From: G965222335 sp965222335
GTDB taxonomy: Bacteria > Pseudomonadota > Gammaproteobacteria > Pseudomonadales > Halieaceae
Reading direction: 5' to 3'
Length of the DNA: 64,000 nt
Assembly: GCA_965222335.1 (NCBI GenBank)
Contig: OZ244944.1
Span: forward strand, 1,798,001-1,862,000
Part shown: one piece after another, positions 51,447 to 62,865 of the stretch
Layout of the letters: each line of letters starts with the position of its first letter
Numbering within the stretch: position 1 is the stretch's first letter
Position numbers and translations under genes: made by a program
Notes under the pieces: generated by a model
Told to the model about the DNA's origin: nothing
The model's database searches: none
What the model saw: the letters and a program-made list of their open reading frames with translations, nothing else

Positions 51447-52400
51447 ATGAGCTACGCATTCGATCCCGAACTCGTCCCCCTGCTGGAAATGCTACCCCCG
51501 GTAGAAATGGCCGACCCGCTCCCCGCCCGGGAGGAATTTGCCGCCATGTCGCTGCAGATGAACGCCGAACTGGATACCAGTGGCGTACGCATCGAGGACC
51601 GCAACGTGCCGGGGCCGGAGGACGGCGGCGAAGTGCCGGTGCGGATCTACACCCCCGAGGGCCTGGCGCAGCCGGTCCCCGGCCTGATCTACCTGCACGG
51701 CGGCGGCTTCGTCCTCGGCGGGCTGGAGAGCGAACACGGCATCTGCATCAATCTATGCCGCAGCCTGGGCATTGTGGTGATCTCGGTAGACTACCGGCTG
51801 TCGCCGGAGACGCCCTACCCCGGCGCCCTGGAAGACTGTTACGCCGTACTGCTGTGGGCCGCGGCCGACGCCGCGGCGCTGCAGGTGGACAGCGCGCGAA
51901 TCGGCATTGCCGGGCAGAGCGCCGGCGGCTGCCTCGCCGCGGCCACCGCCCTGCTCACCCGGGACCGACAGGGTCCCCCCCTGTGCTTCCAGTTCCTGGG
52001 CATTCCGGTACTGGACGACCGCATGACGTCACCGAGCATGCGCCAGTTTACCGACACTCCGGTCTGGGACCGGGGCAAATCGGAAATCAGCTGGGCTCAC
52101 TATCTGGGCGATGCCTACACCGCGGGCGCCGAGGACGTACCCATCTACGCCGCACCGGCACGCTGTGAGGATCTCACGGGCCTGCCCTCGGCCTACATCT
52201 CCACCATGGAATTTGACCCCCTGCGGGACGAGGCCCTGGACTACGGCTGCCGGCTGCTGCAGGCCCGGGTGGCTACCGAGATTCACAATTACCCCGGGAC
52301 CTTCCACGGCGCCAGCCTGTTCGCCCATACCACCATTGCCCAGCGCGAAACCGCCGACATGCTGGCGGCACTGCGCGCCGGATTGAAGGTCGACGCCTGA
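51447..52400 (+). CDS. Alpha/beta-hydrolase-3 esterase (hormone-sensitive-lipase family)
   Basis: 317 residues. LIYLHGGGFVLGG (oxyanion HGGG), DYRLSPE, GQSAGG (nucleophile Ser) and a late MEFDPLRDEA (Asp) and FHGASLF (His) complete the triad in HSL order. It lacks a signal peptide, so it acts in the cytoplasm on short-chain esters. The acyl-CoA ligase gene starts 39 bases downstream; together they could release and activate an acid. Confidence 0.85.
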   Translation: MSYAFDPELVPLLEMLPPVEMADPLPAREEFAAMSLQMNAELDTSGVRIEDRNVPGPEDGGEVPVRIYTPEGLAQPVPGLIYLHGGGFVLGGLESEHGICINLCRSLGIVVISVDYRLSPETPYPGALEDCYAVLLWAAADAAALQVDSARIGIAGQSAGGCLAAATALLTRDRQGPPLCFQFLGIPVLDDRMTSPSMRQFTDTPVWDRGKSEISWAHYLGDAYTAGAEDVPIYAAPARCEDLTGLPSAYISTMEFDPLRDEALDYGCRLLQARVATEIHNYPGTFHGASLFAHTTIAQRETADMLAALRAGLKVDA

Positions 52401-52439
52401 CGCCACCACCGCCAACCGCAGTCAACACAGGACCATGCC

Positions 52440-54017
52440 ATGAGCCAGGATGCCCTCTACCACCCTCCCCTGATGCCCCATCTGTTGGTGGAGGGACTCA
52501 ATCGCTACAACGACGAACCCTGCCTGTTCCTGGGCGACAAGGTGGCCACTTACCGCGACGTGCGCGAGCAGACCAGCCAGCTGGTGCAGGCGCTGAACGA
52601 CCAGGGTCTGGGTCGTGGCAGCCGTATCGCGGTGATCTCCGTCAATCGCCCGGAAGTACTGTCCAATATCGCGGCGATGCAGCTCGCCGGCTGTATCGGC
52701 ACGCCCTTGCACCCCCTGGGCTCCCTGGAGGACCACGCCTATGTTCTGGAGGCGGCAGAGATCGACGCCCTGGTGTTCGATCCCGGCGCCTTTGATGAGC
52801 TCGCCGCGGCGCTGCAGGCGCGCATCCCGGCACTGAAACTGCTGGCCTTCGGCCCCTCAAAGCACGGCGAGGACTACCTGGCCCTGGCCGCGGGCTTCGA
52901 ACCCAAGCCCCTGGTGGCACCGGATGTACACCCGGATGACACCGCGTCGATCAACTTTACCGGCGGCACCACCGGCAAACCCAAGGGGGTGATGAGCGCC
53001 TACCGCACCACCGCCTACATGACCCAGATCCAGCTCGCCGAGTGGGAGTTCCCCGAGGAGCTGCGGATGCTGATCGCGACACCCCTGTCGCATGCCGCCG
53101 CGGCATTCTTCATCCCCGTGCTGCAGAAAGGCGGTGCCTTTTACGTGATGCAGGGCTTCAGTCCCGACGAATTTTTCGACATGGTCGAGCAGCACAGGAT
53201 CACCGCGACCATGCTGGTACCGGTCATGCTCTACTTCCTGCTGGATTCGCCGCGGGCCGAGACCGCGGACATGTCCAGCATGGAAACCATTTTCTACGGC
53301 GCCTCACCGATGAGCCCGTCGCGCCTGGAAGAGGGCATCGCCAAGTGGGGCAAGGTGTTCTACCAGTTCTTCGGTCAGTCCGAGGCGCCCATGGTGATCG
53401 CCAATATGCGTCGCGCCGACCACGACCCGTCCCGTCCCGGGCGCCTGGCGGCCTGCGGCCGTCCCTCGCCCTGGGTACACCTGGCCCTGCTCGACAGCGA
53501 CAACCAGCCCGTCGCCCCGGGCGAGCCGGGGGAGGTCTGCGTGCGCGGCCCGCTGCTGATGCAGGGCTACAAGGACATGCCGGAGCAGACCGCCGAGGCC
53601 TTCGCTGGCGGCTGGCTGCACACCGGTGACGTCGGCCGCCTGGACGAGGACGGCTTCCTGCACATCGTGGACCGGACCAAGGACATGATCGTCACCGGCG
53701 GCTTCAATGTGTTCCCGCGGGAGGTCGAGGACGTGCTCTCCAAGCACGAAGCGGTCACCCAGGCGGTGGTCATCGGGGTGCCCGACGACAAGTGGGGCGA
53801 GGCCGTCAAGGCGGTTATCGTGCTGAAAGCGGGCGTGGAAGCCGACGAGGCACTCACCCGGGAGCTCACCGAGCAGGTCAAGGCAGCCAAGGGCTCGGTG
53901 CAGGCGCCCAAGAGCATCGACTACGTGGACGCGATCCCGCTGACACCCGTGGGCAAGCCGGACAAGAAGGCGGTGCGGGCACAGTACTGGCAGGGCAACG
54001 AACGCGGCGTTGGCTGA
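52440..54017 (+). CDS. AMP-dependent acyl-CoA synthetase
   Basis: 525 residues of the ANL superfamily. P-loop-like NFTGGTTGKPKGVM (A3), YQFFGQSEAP (A5), LHTGDVGRLDEDG (A7), DRTKDMIVTGGFNVFPREVE (A8) and the C-terminal catalytic lysine region LTPVGKPDKKAVR (A10) are all present. It activates a carboxylic acid to its CoA thioester via acyl-AMP. The chain or ring type of the acid is not readable. Follows the esterase gene on the same strand. Confidence 0.85.
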   Translation: MSQDALYHPPLMPHLLVEGLNRYNDEPCLFLGDKVATYRDVREQTSQLVQALNDQGLGRGSRIAVISVNRPEVLSNIAAMQLAGCIGTPLHPLGSLEDHAYVLEAAEIDALVFDPGAFDELAAALQARIPALKLLAFGPSKHGEDYLALAAGFEPKPLVAPDVHPDDTASINFTGGTTGKPKGVMSAYRTTAYMTQIQLAEWEFPEELRMLIATPLSHAAAAFFIPVLQKGGAFYVMQGFSPDEFFDMVEQHRITATMLVPVMLYFLLDSPRAETADMSSMETIFYGASPMSPSRLEEGIAKWGKVFYQFFGQSEAPMVIANMRRADHDPSRPGRLAACGRPSPWVHLALLDSDNQPVAPGEPGEVCVRGPLLMQGYKDMPEQTAEAFAGGWLHTGDVGRLDEDGFLHIVDRTKDMIVTGGFNVFPREVEDVLSKHEAVTQAVVIGVPDDKWGEAVKAVIVLKAGVEADEALTRELTEQVKAAKGSVQAPKSIDYVDAIPLTPVGKPDKKAVRAQYWQGNERGVG

Positions 54018-54056
54018 TTCCCCAGGCCGACGGGTCGGCGCGTGCAGACTGTGCGC

Positions 54057-54140
54057 CCCGGACTGGGCGTCCCGGACTGTGCGCCCCGGACTGGGCGTCC
54101 CGGACTACGCGTCCCGGACTACGCGTCCCGGACTGGACAA
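54057..54140. repeat. 14-bp tandem repeat, six copies
   Basis: CCCGGACT recurs at 54057, 54071, 54085, 54099, 54113 and 54127, exactly 14 apart, each followed by a six-base variable part (GGGCGT, GTGCGC, GGGCGT, ACGCGT, ACGCGT, GGACAA). It lies between the acyl-CoA ligase and MBL-fold genes. 14 is not a multiple of three and no frame uses it. Copy number probably varies between strains. Confidence 0.85.
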
Positions 54141-54192
54141 GCACTGGCGCAGCGCCGACCATAGGCGACCCTGAATTCACCCGGAACTACCC

Positions 54193-55269
54193 ATGCTGAG
54201 CGACAATCCCGAAGTCTACCGCGGCCTCACCTATCCCTGGGGTCGCACGGTTGACCCCGCGCCGGGGGAACCGGAGGAGATTGCTCCCGGCGTGTACTGG
54301 GCCCGCTTCCCGATGCCCATGTCCCTCGACCATATCAACCTGTGGCTGCTGGAGGACGGCGACGGCTGGACCGTGATCGATACCTGCCTGGACCTGCCCC
54401 GGAGCCGGGAAATCTGGGAGCAACTGTTCAGCGGTTTCATGGGGGGCAAGCCGGTGACGCGGGTCATCTGCACCCACATGCACCCGGATCATATCGGCCT
54501 CGCGGGCTGGCTGGTGGAGCGCTTCGGCTGCGATCTGTGGATGACCCGGGAAGAGTTCCTGATGTGCCGGGCGATGGTCAGCGACACGGGCCGGCCGGCA
54601 CCGGAAGTGGCGATTCGCTTCTATCGCGCCGCGGGCTACGACGAGGACCAGCTGCAGGCCTACCGCGAGAAGTTCGGTGGCTTCGGCAAGGCGGTCTCGC
54701 CCCTGCCCAACAGTTTTCGTCGCCTGGTCGACCGCGAGACGGTCACGATTGGCGGGCGTTACTGGCAGGTCATTGTCGGCAGCGGTCACTCGCCCGAGCA
54801 CGCCTGCCTGTACTGCCCCGCCCTGAAGCTGCTGATTGCCGGCGACCAGGTCCTGCCCAAAATCACCCCCAATGTCAGCGTGTTCCCCACCGAACCCGAG
54901 GGTGATCCGCTGAACGAGTGGCTGCGGTCCTGCGCCAGCATCCGCGACATCCTGCCCGATGACCTGCTGGTGCTGCCCGCACACGAGGCGCCCTTTTACG
55001 GCCTGCACATCCGGATGACGCAGATTATCGAATCCCACAAGCGCGACCTGGCTGCCCTGTACGAGCACCTGGAAACGCCACAGCGCGCGGTGGACTGCTT
55101 TCCCGCCCTGTTCAGTCGCAAGCTGGAAGGCCACAACTTCGGCCTCGCCACCGGCGAAACCCTGGCCCACCTTAATTGTCTGCTGGGGCGGCGGCAGGCG
55201 ACCCGCGAGCGCGACCGCGACGGCGTGGACTGGTACCGCCAGCTGCCCGAGTGCGCGGTGTTTGACTGA
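54193..55269 (+). CDS. MBL-fold metallo-hydrolase
   Basis: 358 residues. The zinc motif THMHPDHIG (HxHxDH) is at about residue 95, with later ligands in GSGHSPEHA (His), IAGDQVLP (Asp) and LPAHEAPF (His), giving a complete binuclear site. The N-terminal INLWLLEDGDGWTVIDTC is the usual MBL opening. The long helical insert between motifs and the C-terminal region fit the LACTB2-like or thioesterase-like group. Substrate unknown; adjacency to the acyl-CoA ligase hints at a thioester or lactone. Confidence 0.8.
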   Translation: MLSDNPEVYRGLTYPWGRTVDPAPGEPEEIAPGVYWARFPMPMSLDHINLWLLEDGDGWTVIDTCLDLPRSREIWEQLFSGFMGGKPVTRVICTHMHPDHIGLAGWLVERFGCDLWMTREEFLMCRAMVSDTGRPAPEVAIRFYRAAGYDEDQLQAYREKFGGFGKAVSPLPNSFRRLVDRETVTIGGRYWQVIVGSGHSPEHACLYCPALKLLIAGDQVLPKITPNVSVFPTEPEGDPLNEWLRSCASIRDILPDDLLVLPAHEAPFYGLHIRMTQIIESHKRDLAALYEHLETPQRAVDCFPALFSRKLEGHNFGLATGETLAHLNCLLGRRQATRERDRDGVDWYRQLPECAVFD

Positions 55270-55461
55270 AATAATGACCGTGTAAGCTGACCGTGACGCG
55301 CCCCGCGGACGGGTCCGGGCAGGCGCGGCGATGTTTTGCTATGCTTTCTGGAGCGTCAGTGGTGCCGAGAACACCGCGCCGCCTGTCTCCCGCAAGCATG
55401 CGCCCGCAAGGGCACAAGTCCCGCACCCGCCCTTACTCACTGCTGTTGAGGAACGATGTGT

Positions 55462-56916
55462 ATGAGTCAGATGGTTGACCTGGTGATCTTCGGTGGCACG
55501 GGAGACCTGTCCACCCGCAAACTGCTGCCCGCCCTCTATCAGCTGCACCGGCACGGGCTCGCGGATCGCCTGCAACGGATTATCGCCACCGGGCGCGGCG
55601 ATACCGATACCGAGTCCTTTCGCAGCGACGCCCACGCCAACCTGCAGCACTTCCTCCCAGAGGGGCAGTGGAGCGGCGCAATCTGGGAGCATTTTCGCGA
55701 CACCCTGCACTACCTCAAGCTGGAAGCAGAAGAAGCTGACGACTACGCCCGCCTGGCGAGCGAACTCGATGCCGGCGGCGCCCCTATCCGCCTGTACTAC
55801 CTGGCCACCCTGCCCTCCCTCTACGGCAGTATCTGCGAGCACCTGCAGGCTGCGGGGGCAGTGAACGAACACAGCCGCGTGGTACTGGAAAAGCCCCTGG
55901 GACATGATCTCGCCTCCTGCCGGGAGATCAACGAACGGGTAGGCACGGTGTTCAACGAGGAATCCACCTTTCGCATAGATCACTACCTGGGCAAGGAAAC
56001 GGTGCAGAACCTGCTCGCCGTGCGCTTCGGCAATCCGCTGCTGCACCCGGTATGGAAGAACACCTTCGTCGACAATGTGCAGATCACGGTGGCCGAGGAG
56101 ATCGGCGTCGAGGGCCGCGCCAGCTACTACGCCAGGACCGGCGCCCTGCGCGACATGGTGCAGAACCACCTGCTGCAGGTCTTGTCGATCGTGGCGATGG
56201 AACCGCCGGCCAGCCTCAACCCGGCGGACATACGCGACGAGAAGATGAAGGTGCTGCGCTGCCTGGAACCGATCAACGCGGCCAACGCCAAGGAGCGCAC
56301 CGTGCGCGGGCGCTACGACGCGGGTGCCGTCAGCGGCCAGGCGGTCAAGGGCTTCCTGGAGGAGGCGGAGTACGGGGATGCCGATGCCACCGAGACCTTC
56401 GTCGCCCTCAAGGCGACCATCAACAACTGGCGCTGGGCGGGGGTGCCCTTCTACCTGCGCACGGGCAAGCGCCTGAGCCGGCGCTACTCGGAGATCGTGA
56501 TCGAATTCAAGCGCCAGCCCTTTTCCCTGTTTGCCAACGACCCCAATGAGCTCACCAACAAACTGGTGATCCGCCTGCAGCCCGATGAAACGATTTCCAT
56601 GCACACCCTGAACAAGAAGCCGGGGCTTACCCGCAGCCTGCGCCTGCAACCGGTGGAGCTGCACCTGACTGATGACCCGCGCAACAAGGGCGACAGCTAC
56701 GACGCCTACGAGCGCCTGCTGCTGGATGCGATCAACGGTGACCAGACCCTGTTTATGCGCCGGGACGAGGTGGAAACTGCCTGGCGCTGGATCGACACCA
56801 TCATTGAAGCCTGGGAGGAAATCGGCATGCCCATCAAGTCCTACAATTCGGGCACCATGGGCCCCAGCGCCGCCACCGCGCTGACCGCCCGCGACGACCG
56901 CAACTGGTATGAATGA
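55462..56916 (+). CDS. zwf: Glucose-6-phosphate 1-dehydrogenase
   Basis: 484 residues, standard length. Rossmann motif IFGGTGDLSTRKLLPAL, the active-site RIDHYLGKE, and a conserved NVQITVAEEIGVEGRA segment. It oxidises glucose-6-phosphate to 6-phosphogluconolactone. Two start ATGs are possible: 55456 lies only two bases after GAGGAA, while 55462 has proper spacing and is preferred. First gene of zwf-pgl-edd; the pgl start overlaps its end by eight bases. Confidence 0.95.
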   Translation: MSQMVDLVIFGGTGDLSTRKLLPALYQLHRHGLADRLQRIIATGRGDTDTESFRSDAHANLQHFLPEGQWSGAIWEHFRDTLHYLKLEAEEADDYARLASELDAGGAPIRLYYLATLPSLYGSICEHLQAAGAVNEHSRVVLEKPLGHDLASCREINERVGTVFNEESTFRIDHYLGKETVQNLLAVRFGNPLLHPVWKNTFVDNVQITVAEEIGVEGRASYYARTGALRDMVQNHLLQVLSIVAMEPPASLNPADIRDEKMKVLRCLEPINAANAKERTVRGRYDAGAVSGQAVKGFLEEAEYGDADATETFVALKATINNWRWAGVPFYLRTGKRLSRRYSEIVIEFKRQPFSLFANDPNELTNKLVIRLQPDETISMHTLNKKPGLTRSLRLQPVELHLTDDPRNKGDSYDAYERLLLDAINGDQTLFMRRDEVETAWRWIDTIIEAWEEIGMPIKSYNSGTMGPSAATALTARDDRNWYE

Positions 56917-57591
56917 CCGCTGGCAGAAATTCCCCGGGCGGGAAGCGCTGGACCGGTCCCTGGCTGCGCATCTGGCCGCGGTCCTTCGCCGGGATATCAC
57001 CGCCACAGGCAGTGCCTGCCTGGCGCTTTCCGGCGGCAGTACGCCGCTGGGCCTGTTCGCGGCGCTGACCCGGGAGACCCTGGACTGGCGGGCCGTGAGC
57101 CTGACCCTGGTGGACGAGCGCTGGGTGGACCCCGAACACCCGGATTCCAACGAAACCAAGGTGCGTGAGTACCTGTACCAGGGGGACGTGCAGCAGGCGC
57201 GCCTGGTGGGCCTGAAAACGCCCCACCCCAGGGCAGCCGAGGGCGAGCACGAGGCCAGTGCCCGGATCCAGTCCCTGCCGCTGCCCTTCTCCGCCGTGGT
57301 GCTGGGTATGGGCAGCGACGGCCACACCGCTTCCTGGTTTCCGCAGGCGGCCAACCTGCCACGGCTGCTAGCGGCCGAGGGCCCGGACCTGGTAGCGGCG
57401 ACCGAACCGGTGACCGCCCCCCACCCGCGCATGACCCTGACCCTCGCGGCCGTGCTGGCCAGCCGCGAAATCATTATTCACATCACCGGCGAGGAGAAGC
57501 AGACCGTGCTCAACGACGCCATCGCCAACGGCTACCCCGTGGCCGCGGTACTCAAACAAACCCGGACCCCTGTCACCATCTGGTGGGCACC

Positions 57592-57595
<4 letters not shown>
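56909..57595 (+). CDS. pgl: 6-phosphogluconolactonase
   Basis: 228 residues of the DevB/NagB-like family: LALSGGSTPLGLF (phosphate loop), LVDERWVDPEHPDSN, VLGMGSDGHTASWFP and TLAAVLASREIIIHITGEEK. It hydrolyses 6-phosphogluconolactone. Start overlaps zwf and stop overlaps edd (ATGA), so the operon is translationally coupled. Confidence 0.95.
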
Positions 57596-59396
<1,801 letters not shown>

Positions 59397-59400
<4 letters not shown>

Positions 59401-60611
59401 GCAGGCTGCTGGGCCGTGATATTGCGCAGGATCAGCAGGGTGTTATCTCGATCCAGCAGGCGCGGGACGGGATAGTTCTCGCATTCCTTGAGTGCGAGAT
59501 CGCACAGGTAATCGTAGTCTTCGGCGCGGATCTTGTCCGAGGTCTCCGGGATACCCACCGCCGCGCGTAGCTCGCGCACCGCCTGGATAAAGCGATCCGC
59601 CTGCTGGGAGGCCGCATCGCCGGGCTGGCCCAGGCCCACCAGCTCCGCCAGCTCTGCCAGCTCCGCCTGGGCCTCCTCGCGACAGAATTCCAGCACGTGG
59701 GGCAGCACCAGAGAATTTGCCAGTCCATGCGGAATGCCATACTTGCCCCCCAGCTGGTGGGCAATCGCGTGCACATTGCCCACGTTGACCTGGTTGATCG
59801 CGATACCGGCGTAGTAGGCTGCCATCGACATTCCTTCACGCGCGGCCAGATTTCTGCCATCCTCGTAGGCCGTGCGCAGGTGGGCAAAGATCAGGCGTAC
59901 CGCCGCCCGTGAGTGGGCCGTGCGGGTGCCCCGGTCCCAGGTGCAGATATAGGCCTCGATCGCGTGGGTCAGGGCATCCATGCCGGTGGCCGCGGTAATG
60001 TGGGGTGGCAGGCCCGTCAGCAGCTCCGGGTCCAGGGCGGTCGCCGCGGGCAGCATGGAGCCGCCGGAGATAATCCCCTTTTCGTGGGTCTGGCTGTCGG
60101 AAATTACCGCGCCCATGGTCGCCTCCGAACCCGTGCCCGAGGTGGTGGGCACCGCGTACAGGGGCAGCGCGTCGTGGCGAACCTTGCCCAGGCCAATCCA
60201 GTTCCTGGGGTCTTCATCACTGGTGGCCCGGGCGGCGATCAGCTTGGCCGCGTCGATGGACGAACCACCGCCCACGGCCAGGATCACTTCGCTGCCATGG
60301 GCGCGCTGGGCCTCGAGCCCCGCTGCCACCTGGTCGAAGGTCGGATCAGGCTCCACCCCATCGTAGAAGGCCACATCGACCCCGGCCTCCAGCAGCCCGG
60401 CCACGACCCGGTCCACGAGCCCCAGTTCGCGCAGGGGCTTGTCGGTCACCACCAGCACCCTGCCCACGCCGCTGCGCGCGATATGCGCACAGAGCTGGCG
60501 GGAGCTGCCAGCCCCGGCAAAGGCCATGTAGTTGGCCCCGGGAGCGAGGTTCACCAGGACCTTGACCAGTCCCAGGTGGAATTTGTGTTTCAGCTTGCGA
60601 ACGAACGACAT
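59397..60611 (-). CDS. Iron-containing alcohol dehydrogenase
   Basis: 404 residues of the group-III ADH family: VGGGSSIDAAK (NAD loop), PTTSGTGSEAT, and the iron ligands in GMDALTHAIEAY and HAIAHQLGGKYGIPHGLANSLVLPHV (Asp/His set complete). It interconverts an alcohol and an aldehyde or ketone with NAD(P). ATG at 60611 with GGAG upstream. The first 30 residues are basic (SFVRKLKHKFHLG), as in several uncharacterised relatives. Ends inside the edd stop codon region, on the opposite strand. Confidence 0.85.
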
Positions 60612-60665
60612 AGATGCTCCGTGATAGTGCAAAAGACAGAATGGGTGGGTTTGCGGGCCAGTTTC

Positions 60666-61847
60666 TCAGCCGTTGGACACCATGCCTACCAGGCCGCCAC
60701 GATCGGCCACCATGATGGTGTCGCGGCCCGCAGCCTTGGCCTCATAGAGCGCGATATCCGCGCGCTTGAGCAGGGTGGGAAGATCGTCCTTTTCCCGCCA
60801 CTCGGCGATACCGAAACTGGCGCGCAGGTTCAGCTCGGCGCGCGGCATCACCAGGGGCCGCTCCCGCAGTACCTTGCGGATGCGGGCGGCTACAACCTGC
60901 GCCTCGTTGGCGCGCATCTCACCCAGGGTGATGGCGAACTCCTCGCCGCCAATCCGCCCCACGGCGTCCTCCGCGCGCACGCAGTCCAGCAGGATTTCGG
61001 CAAAGTGCTGCAGGGCAAGATCCCCCAGGGAGTGGCCATAGCGGTCGTTGATCTTCTTGAAATAGTCGATATCCACCAGTACCAGGGTCAGGGGCTTGTC
61101 GGCGCGCATGCAGCGGGCCCACAGGCTCTCGCTGGCCGCCATGTAGCCCCGCCGATTATTCAGGCCGGTCAGGGTATCATGCAGCGCCATCGCCTTCAGG
61201 CGCCCGGCGAGATCCGTCGCCAGCAGGAATATCACCGAAATCCCCAGGGCGATAAACAGCGTCGGCATCAGGGCAAAATTGACCAGGGCGTAAAGCTGGT
61301 AAATGGCCTCGCCCGTGTCTGGACCCATCTGCAGGGCAATCGCCGCCGCCAGTCCCTGATTGAGACCAAAGAGCTGGTGGAACGCCGCAGCCACCCACTG
61401 CGCCAGTCGCGGCTCACCCCCGCGCCGCACCAGGATGATGGTGATATGGGTCATGCCCAGGAACGCCACAGTGGGCGCCAATGCCGCTCGCATGCCGCCC
61501 GGCACCCACAGGATAATGCCCATGGACAGCAGCGACAGACCGACAAAGCAAAGGGTCAGCCAGCTCCAGCGCGTGGTCAGCTGCAGGCGGTCGCGGTGGC
61601 CCCATACAGCGAACAGCACGGCGGCAAAGGCGAGCATGTTGGCGCACTGCCAGAAGATGGCCTCCTGCGGTACCCAGCTCTTGGCCAGGTTGACGCTGTA
61701 CTGTGCCGCGACCAGGGTGAAGGTCACCGCCCACATCAGGGCATGGCGAGGGCGCTCGAACAGGCGCCAGGCGAGAAAGTTTGCGCCCGCCAGCACCAGG
61801 CTGATGACGACCAGCGAGACCAGTAGATAGTTTATTGCCCCACCCAT
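60666..61847 (-). CDS. Membrane diguanylate cyclase (GGDEF)
   Basis: 393 residues. Seven hydrophobic segments in the first 210 residues form an integral sensor without a recognisable ligand motif. The C-terminal GGDEF domain has the active-site GRIGGEEF, the upstream RAED inhibitory site (RxxD five residues before), DIDYFKKINDRYGH and a closing LYEAKAAGRD. Both A-site and I-site look intact, so it should make cyclic-di-GMP under product control. Nothing in the neighbourhood reveals the signal. Single-gene unit by spacing. Confidence 0.9.
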   Translation of the reverse strand: MGGAINYLLVSLVVISLVLAGANFLAWRLFERPRHALMWAVTFTLVAAQYSVNLAKSWVPQEAIFWQCANMLAFAAVLFAVWGHRDRLQLTTRWSWLTLCFVGLSLLSMGIILWVPGGMRAALAPTVAFLGMTHITIILVRRGGEPRLAQWVAAAFHQLFGLNQGLAAAIALQMGPDTGEAIYQLYALVNFALMPTLFIALGISVIFLLATDLAGRLKAMALHDTLTGLNNRRGYMAASESLWARCMRADKPLTLVLVDIDYFKKINDRYGHSLGDLALQHFAEILLDCVRAEDAVGRIGGEEFAITLGEMRANEAQVVAARIRKVLRERPLVMPRAELNLRASFGIAEWREKDDLPTLLKRADIALYEAKAAGRDTIMVADRGGLVGMVSNG

Positions 61848-61962
61848 GCGGAATCAGGCTTTACCCATCAAATAGTTATCCCGGCATCATTACCCAGAGC
61901 AGCCTGCTATTCAACCATGAGGCTGTGGTTTCGGGACAGGGTACAAAATTCAGGAGGGTGTT

Positions 61963-61994
61963 GCTCCCGGCCAGGCAACAGCCCAACCGGGAGC
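61963..61994 (-). terminator. Hairpin after the acetoacetate-decarboxylase-like gene
   Basis: GCTCCCGG (61963-61970) pairs with CCGGGAGC (61987-61994), 10 bases past the stop of the minus-strand gene. The following bases lack a strong U-run, so it is a candidate terminator only. Confidence 0.45.
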
Positions 61995-62003
61995 GACGAG
62001 AGG

Positions 62004-62783
62004 TCAGCGGCGCGGGCCACCGTTGCTGCCGGGCCAGCGCGACCCGGAGATAGTGTCGGCGAAGGGCATGAAGCCCTCGGGATCCAGCTTGCCGGCGAGC
62101 TTGATTTCGCGGTCCAGGAAAACGGGCCACCACAGGTGCGCCGAGACCTGTTCCCGCATGGGCAGCATGCTCGCGAGCGGATCCCAGGGGCTGTCGCGCA
62201 GGACCAGTTCGCCCTGCACTGACTCGCGCCAGGCAGTGCCGTACACGCTGCGCACATGAACCACGTGGGGCGGGAAATCATAGCCAGCAGCCGGATCCGG
62301 CATCACGCCTGCCGCCCGCGACACCTTGATCCACCACTCGTTCTGCTCCCAGTCGTCCTTGGGCTCGTTCTCGCCGCTGGCGACCCCCTTGAATTCCACA
62401 AAGGTGTAGCCGTGATGGGTGCAACGCGCGGTGACCTGGGGGCCCATGCGGTAGTACTCGGTGGTGCAGGGGTACTTGGGCTGACCGTTGGTCTCCTGGC
62501 TGACAAAGATCGCCGACTCCTGGTCGATGCCGTAGCCAAGGGTATACTCACCGGCAATGCCGTTGTAGTCCGCATCGACCGTGGTGACGATGCCGAACTC
62601 GGGCTCATCGGGTACGGGGAAGTTGTAAATAGTCAGGTTCACGTGCGGATTGGCGCCGGGCTCAATTCCAGGCGGCAACAGGGCCGCGATCTTGTCGGGA
62701 TCGGTGCGGTAGATGATTTTCAGCATCGGCCAGTTGACGATATCGCCTGGGTTGCCCTGGGGGGCGCTTGACTCATTGGACAT
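62004..62783 (-). CDS. Acetoacetate-decarboxylase-family protein
   Basis: 259 residues. The family opening (LKIIYRTDPDKIAALLPPGIEP), the FPVPDEPEFG strand, and ETNGQPKYP, where the Lys sits at the place of the Schiff-base lysine of acetoacetate decarboxylase (GxPK), are recognisable. Many homologues without decarboxylase activity are aldolases or dehydratases, so the reaction is open. Positioned after an SDR and a Rieske oxygenase on the same strand, it may belong to a ring-degradation set. Confidence 0.75.
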   Translation of the reverse strand: MSNESSAPQGNPGDIVNWPMLKIIYRTDPDKIAALLPPGIEPGANPHVNLTIYNFPVPDEPEFGIVTTVDADYNGIAGEYTLGYGIDQESAIFVSQETNGQPKYPCTTEYYRMGPQVTARCTHHGYTFVEFKGVASGENEPKDDWEQNEWWIKVSRAAGVMPDPAAGYDFPPHVVHVRSVYGTAWRESVQGELVLRDSPWDPLASMLPMREQVSAHLWWPVFLDREIKLAGKLDPEGFMPFADTISGSRWPGSNGGPRR

Positions 62784-62865
62784 GGATTACTACCTCGTCG
62801 TTATGTTTATGAACTGCTCCCTCGGGGAGCGGGTGGATGGCTCCGGCCGTGTAAGGCTCCGGCCG

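Noticed and set aside
54057..54140. CRISPR or protein-coding repeat
   Set aside because: The 14-base period is too short for CRISPR and not a multiple of three for an in-frame peptide repeat; the region lies between two well-defined genes.
55339..57474. A 711-codon open frame on the minus strand opposite zwf and pgl
   Set aside because: zwf and pgl have complete family motifs and coupled starts; the antisense frame has none and spans the gene junction.
59913..61826. A 637-codon plus-strand frame opposite the Fe-ADH and GGDEF genes
   Set aside because: Both minus-strand genes carry intact catalytic motifs; the antisense product is Gln/Arg/His-rich without recognisable domain.
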